This document shows, one piece after another, positions 1-8,247 of a DNA stretch of 27,134 nt (position 1 is the stretch's first letter; each line of letters opens with the position of its first letter). The notes under the pieces were generated by a model that ran no database searches, was not told where the DNA came from, and was given only the letters and a program-made list of their open reading frames with translations. Where the stretch lies: the NCBI GenBank assembly GCA_004369085.1, contig ML210242.1, positions 1,755 to 28,888 on the forward strand, in the 5' to 3' direction. The stretch is from Coprinopsis marcescibilis. Taxonomy: Eukaryota > Basidiomycota > Agaricomycetes > Agaricales > Psathyrellaceae. The translations under genes and the position numbers were made by a program.

Positions 1-322
1 ACTGTAACTATAGTTTTTTTTATCTACTATTTCAGTTTTTTCAATTTTGGAAAGGCTCTAGCATGGACTATAGCATTATACTTCTATGGATCTAGCATAG
101 ATGACATGTGAAAGCCGTATGATGGCCACACAGAACTTGTATGGCTATCATACAGCTGCTGTGGAAGGGCCATACAATGGCCATATGGTGGCCACACAGA
201 GATTGCATGGCAGCCGCACGGAGTTGCACAGCTCTAGCACGGCGACTGCATGGACTTGCATGGCCCTGACATGGCTCCAGCACGGCAGCCGCACGGACTT
301 GTGGGCCAGTGCTAAGTGTAGC
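1..322. repeat. Compound repeat R, copy A (may extend left of window)
   Basis: This stretch matches 6878-7288 in direct orientation, from the common start ACTGTAACTATAG to the common end GGCCAGTGCTAAGTGTA. The first 60 bases are T-rich. The rest is built from degenerate units of about 32 bp with cores such as GCACGGAGTTGCACAGCTC and CATGGACTTGCATGGC, plus palindromic pieces such as GCCATATGG. It lacks one or two of the internal units present in copy B. It carries no convincing coding region: the open frames here are low-complexity translations of the repeat. Its right edge joins directly to the truncated LINE reverse transcriptase. Because it starts at base 1, the true left edge is unknown. 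Confidence 0.8.
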
Positions 323-1914
323 GAATTGAAGCCGATTTGCAATCATCTTCTCAACAAGCTTCCCCATGGTGTTCAGCAGCACAATAGGCCGGAACAACTT
401 TGGGGTCGCATATGAAGGCTTGCCCAGTTTCGGAATGATAACTGAGATGGACTCTTTGAAATAATGCAGCCAGTGACCTGTTGTAATGCAGGTGTTGGCA
501 AGCATGAGGATCATTTCGGAGCACCCAGGCCCCTCGATGACTCGCTTCAGGTGCGTCCACGTGATGTGGTCTGGACCTGGAGCCGACAGTCCTGAGCATG
601 CCAATAGGGCATCTTGGAGTTCCTTCTCAGAGAAGGGTGGCCATTCCCTTGTTGGGAGTGGTGTGAGAGGATCTAGAATGTCTAAGTCCACAGGCTTATT
701 GGCCACTGAGTTGTACATTCTGTGGAGACGCAAGGCCGCCCCTGGTATTGGATGGCCTTGCACGGAGGGAGTTTGCATTGTTTGACCCATTCCATCAGGT
801 CCCACAGATGCTTGCTCATAACTTCTGCGATGCGAGTATTGAAGAAGGCGCGTTTGGCAGCTTTAACGCTCCACTGGAATTCCGCCCAATCCTCAGGAGA
901 ACCCAAAGATCGGACCATTTTGAGATGCTCTGCACAAGTGGTATTCCACCAGGGCCGAGATTGGGATGTGATGTTCTTCTCAGCAGTGTGGGTGTTCCAT
1001 GCTTCTGAGATCATGTAAGAGATGGCCTGGGCTATCTCCTCCACATCATTGGGGGTTCGGAGTGGTCCCCTGCGATTCAGGGCACCTAATTCCATAGTGA
1101 CTTGAGAGACAAATTCATCTTCGTCCTTGGGATCTAAGAAGCCTCACTTCTTTTGATTTTGCCAGTCACCAATGTTGACAACTGCTGATAGGGGGACGTG
1201 ATCAGACGGTCCCTGGAGATTAGGTAACTGCTCGACAGTGCCTGTCAAACAATCCCTGGAATCAACAAACACAAGGTCTATGACTGAGGAGCCACCACCC
1301 TGTGCTCTAGAGATGAAGGTGGGGTCCGGATTGGCCGGAATGGCCAGGTCAAGCCCCATCTGTGCTGCTGCTGCCCCACGCAGCAAAGTAGCATTGCCTT
1401 TGTTGGTCTGGGTGTTTGAATCCCAGTCCCTGGAGTGACACTTGAGGTCCCCCGCCATGTAGACGCAAGGAGGCAGTGATGCTCTCGACTGATCAAGGAG
1501 TTGGATGGCTGTGCTGGCTTCATCAGAATAGACGCCGCACAATGTGAATACCTCTTGCCCCCTAAACAGGGACAAAAAGATGATGTCGTGGTGACTCATA
1601 ATGTTGCTCTGCATAGAGGGTCACAAGGGTGCCAGCCTATGCTTCGGGTAGGCCACCACCCTTGGGCATGTACTTTCATCTTCCCCTGACCACCAAACCA
1701 TTGAGATCCAGTCAGGGTGATTAGGCACCCCAATCACAGCATCGCCCTGTCAGGTTGTTGTGGATGGGGCATGTCTTACAGTGCGCCAAGGCAGCTCCTG
1801 AATGAATATGATATCAAAGTCCTCTTTCAAGGACTCCAGCAGGGCGTTAACATGCATGTAGTTACGTGCTACGTTGAAAGACAGTACTCTAATTTCCTGC
1901 GCGGTGTGACTCAT
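323..1914 (-). pseudogene. LINE ORF2 (endonuclease + reverse transcriptase N-part) pseudogene
   Basis: A likely start codon lies at 1914, followed by VLSFNVARNYMHVNALLESL, the typical beginning of an EEP-type endonuclease. Endonuclease motifs follow: the Mg-binding IQEL block, AGDLKCHSRDWDS (GDFN-H type) and the C-terminal GPSDHVPL. Stops interrupt this frame at 1750-1752, 1621-1623 and 1144-1146, all TGA. The RT linker (about 1095-780) includes SRPWWN and AKRAFFNTRIAEV. After a frame change near 780, the RT start reads SAPGPDHITW and FRPIVLLNTMGKLVEKMI. The protein then breaks into repeat R. The enzyme would nick target DNA and prime reverse transcription, but this copy cannot, because the RT active site is missing. 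Confidence 0.82.
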
Positions 1915-1982
1915 TGGCCTACGTGTGGGGTATTAGACTGGTTCCAGGAGTTAGCTCGACACTGACGTACCTCGGCATATCT

Positions 1983-3011
1983 TCACTTGATCCAATCGGA
2001 ATTGAAGCGGTGGTCCCAGAAGGAGCATTTCATGCTGTTAGCTGCATGGTTTCCTGTGCAATTGTTGCATCTTATATGTATGCATGGCACCCCCATTGGT
2101 ACCGCAGGTACCGGTGGGGTGGCATTCAGGTTCCCCCTGCAGCAGCTTGCCACTTGACGATGTTGTCCTTGTTCATGGGAGCCACTGCACTCAGGGCAGG
2201 ATAGAGCCTTGGCTGTGCAGCCAGAGGCAGAGTGACCCCATCACCAGCATCACTGGCATAGGGCCGCTCCAGGGTTGGCCTTAGCAGCCTAGATTTGGCA
2301 TGTTTTGCCTCCCATGGAGACAAGTCAGCCGATGAGGGTCTTCGCCTTAGTGCCAGTGAGTGAGTCCCAGATGTTGAAGTACGCAGTACACATGGTGCTG
2401 CGCTTCAAGTTACGAACAAGCCTAGGTTGGCCTGTAAAGTAGATGTTCTGTGCTAAAGGGGAGGCCTTAAGTGCGTTTGCAACATCATCGGCAGTGGCAA
2501 GAGTGCCCTCCATGATGTTCTTGTAGAATGGGACGTCAAGCACCTTGAGGTAGGAGGTCGACGTCGGCAGCCCGACCCAGGTCTTGTCTTTGTGAGATGT
2601 AGGGCACACCTCCAAGACCTTGGCACAGATGATGTCAATGTCCTTTGGGTTTGCCACCAAGGTGGTTGAAAGCGAAAGGCCATCGTAGGCTAGTTGTGAA
2701 GCGAGGACACGTGTGGTGCCGTTCGCGCGGGTGAGGGCAGCATTGCAGCCTGCCATCAGGATATTGATGGGAAAGCCGGTAGGGACGGCCTTCCCTTCAA
2801 ACATGACAAGGACCTGCTTTCGCAAGGGCCCTCGAGATGTGAAGGACAGAGTGGAAGTGGTCTTCTTCTTCTTCTTAGAAGGACCCTCTGCTTCCCGCTG
2901 TACCTCAAGGAGGCGTTTTGCGGTGAGATTTGGTGCCGCCTTAGCCAAACTGGCCAAGGAGGGACCTGCTGGGGCCTTCCTCGTGTTACACCATCTCCAA
3001 TGGTGGAACAT
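1983..3011 (-). pseudogene. LINE ORF1 (gag-like, zinc-knuckle) pseudogene
   Basis: An open stretch from 3011 to 2325 encodes a lysine-rich N-terminal region (KKKKKTT) followed by the conserved ORF1 tail TAYFNIWDSLTGTKAKTLIG. The same frame continues past stops into three zinc-knuckle-like blocks. The first, around 2213-2254, has CX2CX4HX4C spacing but is interrupted by two TGA codons (2241-2243 and 2250-2252). The second starts CPECSGSH, and the third is CNNCTGNHAANSMKC followed by a WDHRF segment. Further in-frame stops lie at 2325-2327 (TGA), 2289-2291 (TAG) and 1983-1985 (TGA). ORF1 proteins of this type bind element RNA. The knuckle spacing is direct evidence; the function comes from the family. 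Confidence 0.75.
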
Positions 3012-3081
3012 GGGGACGGATACATATTAACCATGGACGAATGTCTTGAGATACAGACGGACTATTTTCAAAGGATGGGAC

Positions 3082-3494
3082 TGTTTGATTATGAGTCGAT
3101 AGATACCCCCGATTGTCAATCCGGATCTTGGGGGTATTTTTAGGAAGATAATGAACATGAGGATATGACGTAGTAGTTTTTCTTATTTATAGTAAAGATA
3201 ATGGATGGAACTTATTGATAACATCAATAAGAGATAAGAATTATATATAAATACTTACCTGAATAGGTAGTTGTACATTAGTTTCGATCTCATTCTCTAC
3301 TTGTCACTCAATAGTTTTCGAATAAGACTTTTGTTAGTCTTCTCGTCAATGGATCGTCTCACTCGAATACTCCTGAAACTCTATTGTCTTGACGTTTGTT
3401 CGTCTTGACTTACTCGTTCAAACTCGCTCGTCTTGACCTTATCATCAACCATCGTTTGGCGACTAAGGCGTATCACTCGCCTTGTGTCGTAACA
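3082..3494 (+). repeat. 5' LTR of the gypsy element (single copy in window)
   Basis: The limits are inferred from the 4-bp terminal inverted repeat TGTT...AACA, the TATA element near the middle, and the position just upstream of the gag leader. The length is 413 bp. An 8-bp inverted repeat (ATACCCCC at 3103-3110 and GGGGGTAT at 3130-3137) lies near its start. No second copy exists in the window, so the ends cannot be confirmed by LTR-LTR alignment. Confidence 0.6.
3242..3290 (+). promoter_or_regulatory. LTR promoter: TATA box and predicted transcript start
   Basis: TATATATAA lies at 3242-3250. A transcript start about 30 bp downstream falls near AGTTTCGATCT (3280-3290). That segment is complementary to the sequence just after the LTR (3497-3507), which is unusual and supports this placement. 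The start site is predicted, not observed. Confidence 0.5.
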
Positions 3495-3507
3495 GAAGAT
3501 CAAAACT
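3495..3507 (+). other. Putative primer-binding site, self-priming type
   Basis: GAAGATCAAAACT directly follows the LTR end, where a primer-binding site is expected. It can pair with AGTTTCGATCTC at 3280-3291: two runs of five base pairs separated by a single mismatch. This resembles the self-priming scheme known for Tf1/sushi-type elements, in which the 5' end of the element's own RNA primes reverse transcription. I did not find an obvious tRNA 3'-end match, but could not search for one. Confidence 0.4.
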
Positions 3508-3557
3508 ACTCAAACACAACCTTGTCGATCGAGACGAGGACCTATTGCCAAAACGGC

Positions 3558-4918
3558 CAACTATGAACAAACCAGAAATGTCAGACCAACCAGAAGATCG
3601 GCAGAACCACCAACGGTATCCACACCATACTCAAAAGACATGGATTGATCAACAATTAAACGATCGATCTCTGACAAAGGGAAACAACGACGAGAATTCG
3701 ACCCAACATACGAACAAGACAAAACCAAAACAGAACCAACTGGACAGACTCCACCTGAACAAGAACAATTCCAATTAAACATTGAACTGTTACAAACAAT
3801 CCTCGAACTCTACCAACAGACTGAACGACTACAACGGGTGCAAGAAATTGCCCAACAAAACTACGAGAAAGAACAGAAATTCGTGAACTATCAGCCAGAA
3901 ACAATGGTAGAAGATGGATCATCCATACAAAAGACCGCAACCAAGAAAGACAAAGACGAGGAAATAAAAGGCATGCGGAAACCCTCTGAATTTAATGGCA
4001 GCTGAGACAAATACAAAGATTGGAAAGAAGAAATCACCCTATATCTCCTTGCCAATCCCGAATGGTCCAACAACAAAAGGATTCTCTTCACCCTGTCCTA
4101 CATGATAGGGGGAACCGCATCCGATTGGAAACAAACATTCATGAACGAAGCCCACCAAGGAGAAATGATTGAACTAGGAACCTGGAACGCATTCAAAGAA
4201 AGACTCGATGCATCATTCCATGGAAAAGAAAGAGCAGATGTTGCATTCCAACAACTCAAGAATCTCAAGAAAAACTGGAAAGATTCAGGCGAAGACTTCG
4301 TCAACACCTTCAAAAACAAATTAGCAGAAACTAATTATCGACCCAAACTTGAAGACCCTACTGATCCTGCCAATCGAATCATTACTGACATCTTCCGAAG
4401 TACTCTCGATAACAACACACTTGAGAAAGTTTGGAACTGAGCCACCAAACCCACGGACCTCCAAGCCTGGTACAAATCTGTCATCGAAGTATCCAACAAC
4501 CAAAGGATGCTTCAACTCATGAAGAAAGGAATCCAATCCTTTGGAAGAACAACTACCAAAACGAATGAAGATTACGGAATACTGATGGACATTGATGCGT
4601 TCAACACAAAGAAACCCTTCGTCCGACTTCCCAAAATGACCGACGCCATACGAGAGGAATTCGAAAAGGGTTGTGTTTCTTTTGCCGCAAGGCAGGACAC
4701 GCCCTAAATGCATGCCCCTCTAAACCAAAAGACGGGAACAGTCCCGAACCATGTGGAAACCCCGAAACGAACCAGGATCTTCCTCCGGAACCAACAAGAA
4801 CAAGAAATACACCGGAAACGCTGCTTTTAAATCAGTCCAACAAATCCTTAGCAACATGGACCCTGAAGAACGCGAGAAATTCCAAGACGAGCTCGAGAAG
4901 AATGAGGGTTTTGCTTAA
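3558..4918 (+). pseudogene. gypsy gag pseudogene (capsid + zinc knuckle)
   Basis: A hydrophilic, glutamine-rich N-terminus leads into a retrotransposon gag capsid domain (about 3960-4440), with landmarks MRKPSEFNGS, YKDWKEEITLYL and FKERLDASFHGKERADVAF. A CCHC zinc knuckle, CFFCRKAGHALNAC, lies at 4671-4715. The C-terminus is MDPEEREKFQDELEKNEGFA, followed by TAA at 4916-4918. Frame changes occur near 3690, near 4670 and between 4720 and 4800. In-frame TGA codons lie at 4003-4005 and 4438-4440. Gag would package element RNA into virus-like particles. A slippery heptamer lies immediately before the stop codon. Confidence 0.8.
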
Positions 4919-4947
4919 GGAGGTCTATACCAACTGTAGCACCTCCT
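4906..4947 (+). promoter_or_regulatory. Candidate -1 programmed frameshift signal at gag/pol junction
   Basis: The heptamer G GGT TTT (4906-4912) fits the X XXY YYZ slippery rule in the gag frame, two codons before the gag TAA. After 5 nt comes a hairpin with stem AGGAGGT (4918-4924) and ACCTCCT (4941-4947) and a 16-nt loop. An outer CTT/AAG pairing across a bulged A extends it. A one-base backward slip enters the pol frame exactly where it opens, because the last pol-frame stop upstream is TGA at 4903-4905. The layout is seen directly; the activity is inferred. Confidence 0.6.
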
Positions 4948-6365
4948 AAGATAGTACGGTCTGTCCTATATGCCGATCCATCTAATATGACTTTGATTTT
5001 TCCTACAACATTGTCATTCACTGGAAAGAACGGACCCGAAAACGTTGGAAATACCACTCTCATCGACTGCGGAGCAGACGATCAATTTATTGATCAGAAC
5101 TACACACGAAAAATAAAGATCCCCCTCACTTGACTCACTACCCCGATCCCCGCACAAAATGTCGATGGCACCCTGAACAAAAACGGTACTATCTGATTCT
5201 ATGCAGATGCACACATCACAATCCATGGGAGACGCTTCAAGGAAAGATTCTACGTCACTGGTCTTGGACAAGAAAAGATCATCTTGGGAGCACCTTGGCT
5301 TTGAAGAACGAATCCCTTGAACGATTGGAAAAACGGAACACTCACTTGGAGAACGAAGGAACTATTGAAGATTACACAAGCTCTTCTTAAATACCTTCGA
5401 ACCAAGAAGACAAAGAAACAGCTAGATCCTACCCAGGAAGACATCGACACAGCCCTACTACGTGATTTTCAAGGAAAAGAAAGCCCACATCTTCGTACAA
5501 TCTGGATTCGGGCTAAATCGACCATTGCACAAGAACTTGCAGTTGCTGAAGATACTTCAGCCCTCACCTTGGAACAACGAATACCGGAAGAATATCATGA
5601 CTATATAGACATTTTCAACAAAAAGAAAGCCGACCAATTCCCCAACTCGAAACCTTGGGACCACAAGATCGAGTTGAAAGATGGCTTCATTCCTAAATCA
5701 TTCAAGACTTACAATCTTACCTTGGATGAACAAAAGGAATTGGAGAAGTTTATCCAGGAAAACCTCGTCAAAATGTACATTCGACCCTCACAATCACCAA
5801 ACGCCGCCCCCTTCTTCTTTGTCAAAAAGAAACCGATTGTTGAAGATGGAAAAGTAAAGACCCCTCTTCGACCCTGTCAAGACTATCGTTATCTCAATGA
5901 ATGGATGATCAAGAATGCCTATCCACTCCCACTTATCACCGAACTCCTAGACAAACTAAAAGGAGCAAAGTACTTCACTAAACTGGACGTGCGATGGGGC
6001 TACAACAACATTTGGATCAGAGACGGCGATCAATGGAAGGCGGCATTTAAAACGAACTTGGGACTATTTGAACCAACAGTGATGTTTTTCGGCATGTGCA
6101 ATTCCCTGGCAACGTTTCAGGCAATGATGGATCATATCTTTGACAAACTCAAAATGGAAGGACGCTGCATCATCATCTACATGGACAACATTCTCATCTT
6201 CACCAAAACCAAGGAGAAGATGATTGAATACACGCGAAAAACCCTTCAAGTACTAAAGGATAACGGCCTTTACCTGAAGCCAGAGAAATGCCAATTCTGC
6301 CAAACTTGCATCGAATACCTCGGCATGATTATCGAAGAAGGACAAATCTCCATGGATCCCAAACA
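4906..6365 (+). pseudogene. gypsy pol pseudogene (protease + partial reverse transcriptase)
   Basis: This lies in the -1 frame relative to the end of gag. The aspartic protease region (about 4985-5300) has the active-site block TTLIDCGADDQFID and the closing block EKIILGAPWL. Stops lie at 5131-5133, 5194-5196 and 5302-5304, all TGA. From 5305 the frame is open to 6365 and encodes RT: the N-terminal PFFFVKKK, then DYRYLNEWMIKNAYPLPLI, YFTKLDVRWGYNNI and GLFEPTVMFFGMCNSLATFQ. The catalytic block reads YMDNILIF instead of the usual YxDD, and the usual NSPATF is NSLATF. The connection segment CQTCIEYLGMIIEEGQISMD is the last recognisable part. RNase H and integrase are gone. Confidence 0.85.
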
Positions 6366-6495
6366 TTCAGGTCCACAGGTCTATTGGCCACAGAGTTGTA
6401 TGTTCCATGTAGACCAGCCCAAAGATTGTCATGTTGATGGCAAGGCCACCCTTGATATTAGATGGCCTCACACAGGGGGAGTTTGCACTGTTTGA
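6366..6495 (-). mobile_element. Second LINE fragment (RT linker region)
   Basis: Read on either strand, this stretch matches 686-783 of the larger LINE: TCCACAGG, TTGGCCAC, GAGTTGTA and GGGAGTTTGCA..TGTTTGA recur in the same order, with an insertion of about 25 bp relative to the first copy. On the minus strand it corresponds to the segment just before the RT domain (QTVQTPPV beside QTMQTPSV). It abuts the broken gypsy RT on its left and a piece of repeat R on its right. It is a separate copy, not a continuation of the first LINE, because the same LINE region is present in both. Confidence 0.65.
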
Positions 6496-6720
6496 AGCAT
6501 GGCAGCCATACAGACTTGTGGGCCAGTGCTAAGTGTAGGAAAATTTGAGTACTTTACCCTGCCCCACAGGTCCTTGCAGCCCTGGCATGGCTCTAGTGCG
6601 GCTGCCATATGAAGGCCATGCCAGGGCCGTGCGGCTGGAGTGCGGCTGCCATGTGAAGGCTGTGCCACAGCCGTGTGGCTAGAGTCTGGCTCTGGCACAG
6701 CTCCAGCTGCATGGCTAGAA
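6496..6720. repeat. Repeat R terminal piece plus degenerate R-like units
   Basis: Bases 6496-6540 match the last 45 bp of R (AGCATGGCAGC, then ACTTGTGGGCCAGTGCTAAG) and share the GTGTAGGAAAATT end with copy B. After a spacer of about 50 bp, 6590-6720 holds further imperfect units of the same flavour (GTGCGGCTGCCATATGAAGGC, GTGTGGCTAGAG). No gene is seen. Confidence 0.6.
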
Positions 6721-6877
6721 GGAGGATTTGCTGCAATTCTCAAATGGAAGACTGCCAATAACTTCAACTGGATGATTCATGTGATCACACTCAAATTGTG
6801 CAATCCAAACAGGAAAGAAACATGGAGGAAGATGATGAGGATGAACAGAAAGAAGAATAATAATTACAATAGAATGT
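6721..6877. other. Short AT-rich spacer between repeat pieces
   Basis: This purine-rich stretch (AAGAAGAATAATAATTAC near its right end) has no CpG dinucleotide, no recognisable coding sequence, and no match to R or the two retroelements. It separates the degenerate R units from full copy B. Confidence 0.4.
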
Positions 6878-7288
6878 ACTGTAACTATAGTTTTTTTTTA
6901 TTTACTATTTCAGTTTTGTCAATTTTGGAAAGGCTCTAGCATGGACTATAGCATTATACTTCTATGGATCTAGTATAGATGACATGTGAGAGCCATACAA
7001 TGGCTGCCATATGAAAGCTGTAGCCATGCAGAACTTGTATGGCTATCATACAGCTGCTGTGGAAGGGCTGTACAATGGCCATATGGTGGCTGCATGGAGA
7101 TTGCATGGTGGCCACACGGAGATTGCACAGCGGCCACACGGACATGGCATGGAGCTTGCACAGCTCTAGCATAGCAGCCGCACGGAGTTGCACAGCTCTA
7201 GCATGGCGACCACATGGACTTGCATGGCCCTGACATGGCTCCAGCATGGCAGCTGCATGGACTTGTGGGCCAGTGCTAAGTGTAGGAA
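6878..7288. repeat. Compound repeat R, copy B
   Basis: This copy has the same start (ACTGTAACTATAG), the same internal blocks and the same end (GGCCAGTGCTAAGTGTA) as 1-322, in the same orientation, with an insertion of about 66 bp made of extra internal units near 7105-7172. In the well-aligned last 110 bp (7174-7284 against 213-320) I see five differing sites. Four are CG in copy A and TG in copy B, and one is TG in A against CA in B. The open frames across this repeat are low-complexity and not credible as genes. Confidence 0.8.
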
Positions 7289-7291
7289 AAT

Positions 7292-7420
7292 TCAGGTGAT
7301 CTGACAGTCACTGAGGTTGTGGCAGCCCACTAAAGCAGCTTGGATGCTGTCATTCTCATATCCAGCCTTTTTCATGGCACAGATTTTTGTGTGCTTGGTT
7401 GGGGTCATGTTTGGGGCTAT
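7292..7420 (-). pseudogene. Possible Tc1/mariner-type transposase N-terminal scrap
   Basis: On the minus strand a short frame encodes MTPTKHTKICAMKKAGYEND followed by SIQAALVGCHN. This has the look of the first helix-turn-helix of a Tc1/mariner-like transposase (TPTKR-KICAL-KAG-...-I...LG.H). It ends where repeat R begins, and no catalytic DDE/D region exists nearby. The upstream part of the open frame is hydrophobic and looks unrelated. This is pattern memory only, on about 40 residues. Confidence 0.3.
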
Positions 7421-8247
7421 AATTATATGTATCAGAGCTGTAGGCAGGAGCAGTAGCAATACAAGGGGTTTAGGGGTTGTGGTTGAGTGAAGAAAACACT
7501 CTTTTGATGATGTGTGCAGAGGTGAACCACCCATCAGTGGAGCCATCAGATGTGTCTCAAAAAGGCTGGCCCCTACATCTGCCTCAGTGATTGCCCAATT
7601 TTTGTGAAATTTCTACAGAGTATATATTCTATATTAACAAGTATATACTATAACACCATAATTTTCAGAATTTAAAAATCTGTTGCTGAAGAAAAATGAG
7701 CGAACTGTACAAAAATTATCATGCAACAAATCTTTTTGTTGAGTTAGTGTACCTGTGCAAACATACACAGGTTCTATCCCCTTACATCCAAGCCACTCAG
7801 TCTACATGGCAAATTCATCAAACTGGTAATGCTACCCATATGCAGATATAGCAACCAGCACAGACACCAACAGACAGCCTGTGAGTATGTCAGTTTGCTT
7901 CTAGCTTCTGGGGGAACTGAGAGCCACTGGGGCATTGCAAGACTATATATCTATCACATGCTGGGTTTTGTAGTGTGTCTTGGCTCTTGGATTAAGCTTA
8001 CCTGACTCAAGCACTTCAGTCTCTCTAGCTAGCAAAAATAGTTTTACTAACAGTTTTGTATCTTAGGTTTGTTTTGACAACATAGCACAATCTAAAGAGT
8101 GTGGGTTTTGTGCTTCTCCAACATATTTGGAGACTGGTATTATTCTATAGCAAAATCTCAGTAACCAGAATTCATACATTCTATTTGCTAAACAAGCTGA
8201 ATGCTAGTATAGTCTTATATTATCTATCATTGCCTTTCTAGCAGTAA
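7421..8247. other. AT-rich, CpG-free noncoding stretch beyond the ALDH stop
   Basis: I see no gene, RNA gene or repeat structure here. The stretch has a single CpG (7701-7702). Its part nearest 8248 presumably contains the 3' UTR and polyadenylation site of the aldehyde dehydrogenase gene (minus strand). Scattered TATATA-like runs (about 7620-7650) are more likely plain AT-rich sequence than promoters. Confidence 0.5.

Larger units (their letters stand above)
323..3040 (-). mobile_element. Non-LTR retrotransposon (Tad/jockey-like LINE), 3'-truncated and decayed
   Basis: Read on the minus strand, the order is ORF1 (gag-like with zinc knuckles), an apurinic-type endonuclease, a linker, and the start of a reverse transcriptase. 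This is the usual order for Tad1/jockey-type LINEs. The RT is cut after its early motifs, where the sequence runs into repeat R at about 322, so the catalytic YxDD block, the rest of RT, and the 3' end are missing. Several in-frame stops and at least one frame change make it non-functional. The 5' end is ill-defined, somewhere between 3012 and the gypsy LTR at 3082. Confidence 0.85.
3082..6365 (+). mobile_element. Ty3/gypsy LTR retrotransposon, 5' portion only
   Basis: An LTR-like block beginning TGTT and ending AACA is followed by gag (capsid plus zinc knuckle), a retropepsin-like protease and a reverse transcriptase. Homology stops at about 6362-6370, just after the RT connection segment. 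RNase H, integrase, polypurine tract and 3' LTR are absent. At the break the sequence switches to an antisense LINE scrap. Gag carries at least three frame changes and two stops, and pol carries three stops and a damaged RT active site, so the copy is dead. Protein order and sequence resemble gypsy elements of agaricomycete fungi. It is much less CpG-depleted than the sequence to its right, which suggests a later insertion. Confidence 0.85.

Noticed and set aside
1..322. R copies as a CRISPR-like array or as coding sequence
   Set aside because: Units are degenerate and contiguous, with no constant repeats and unique spacers. The open frames are shifted translations of the repeat itself.
323..6495. 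The two LINE segments as halves of one LINE split by the gypsy insertion
   Set aside because: Both contain the same RT-linker region (686-783 and 6370-6495), so they are two copies.
1..7288. R copies A and B as the two LTRs of one large retrotransposon
   Set aside because: R has no clear TG...CA ends, no primer-binding site follows copy A, and the enclosed sequence is a LINE plus part of a gypsy element in opposite orientations, with its own LTR.
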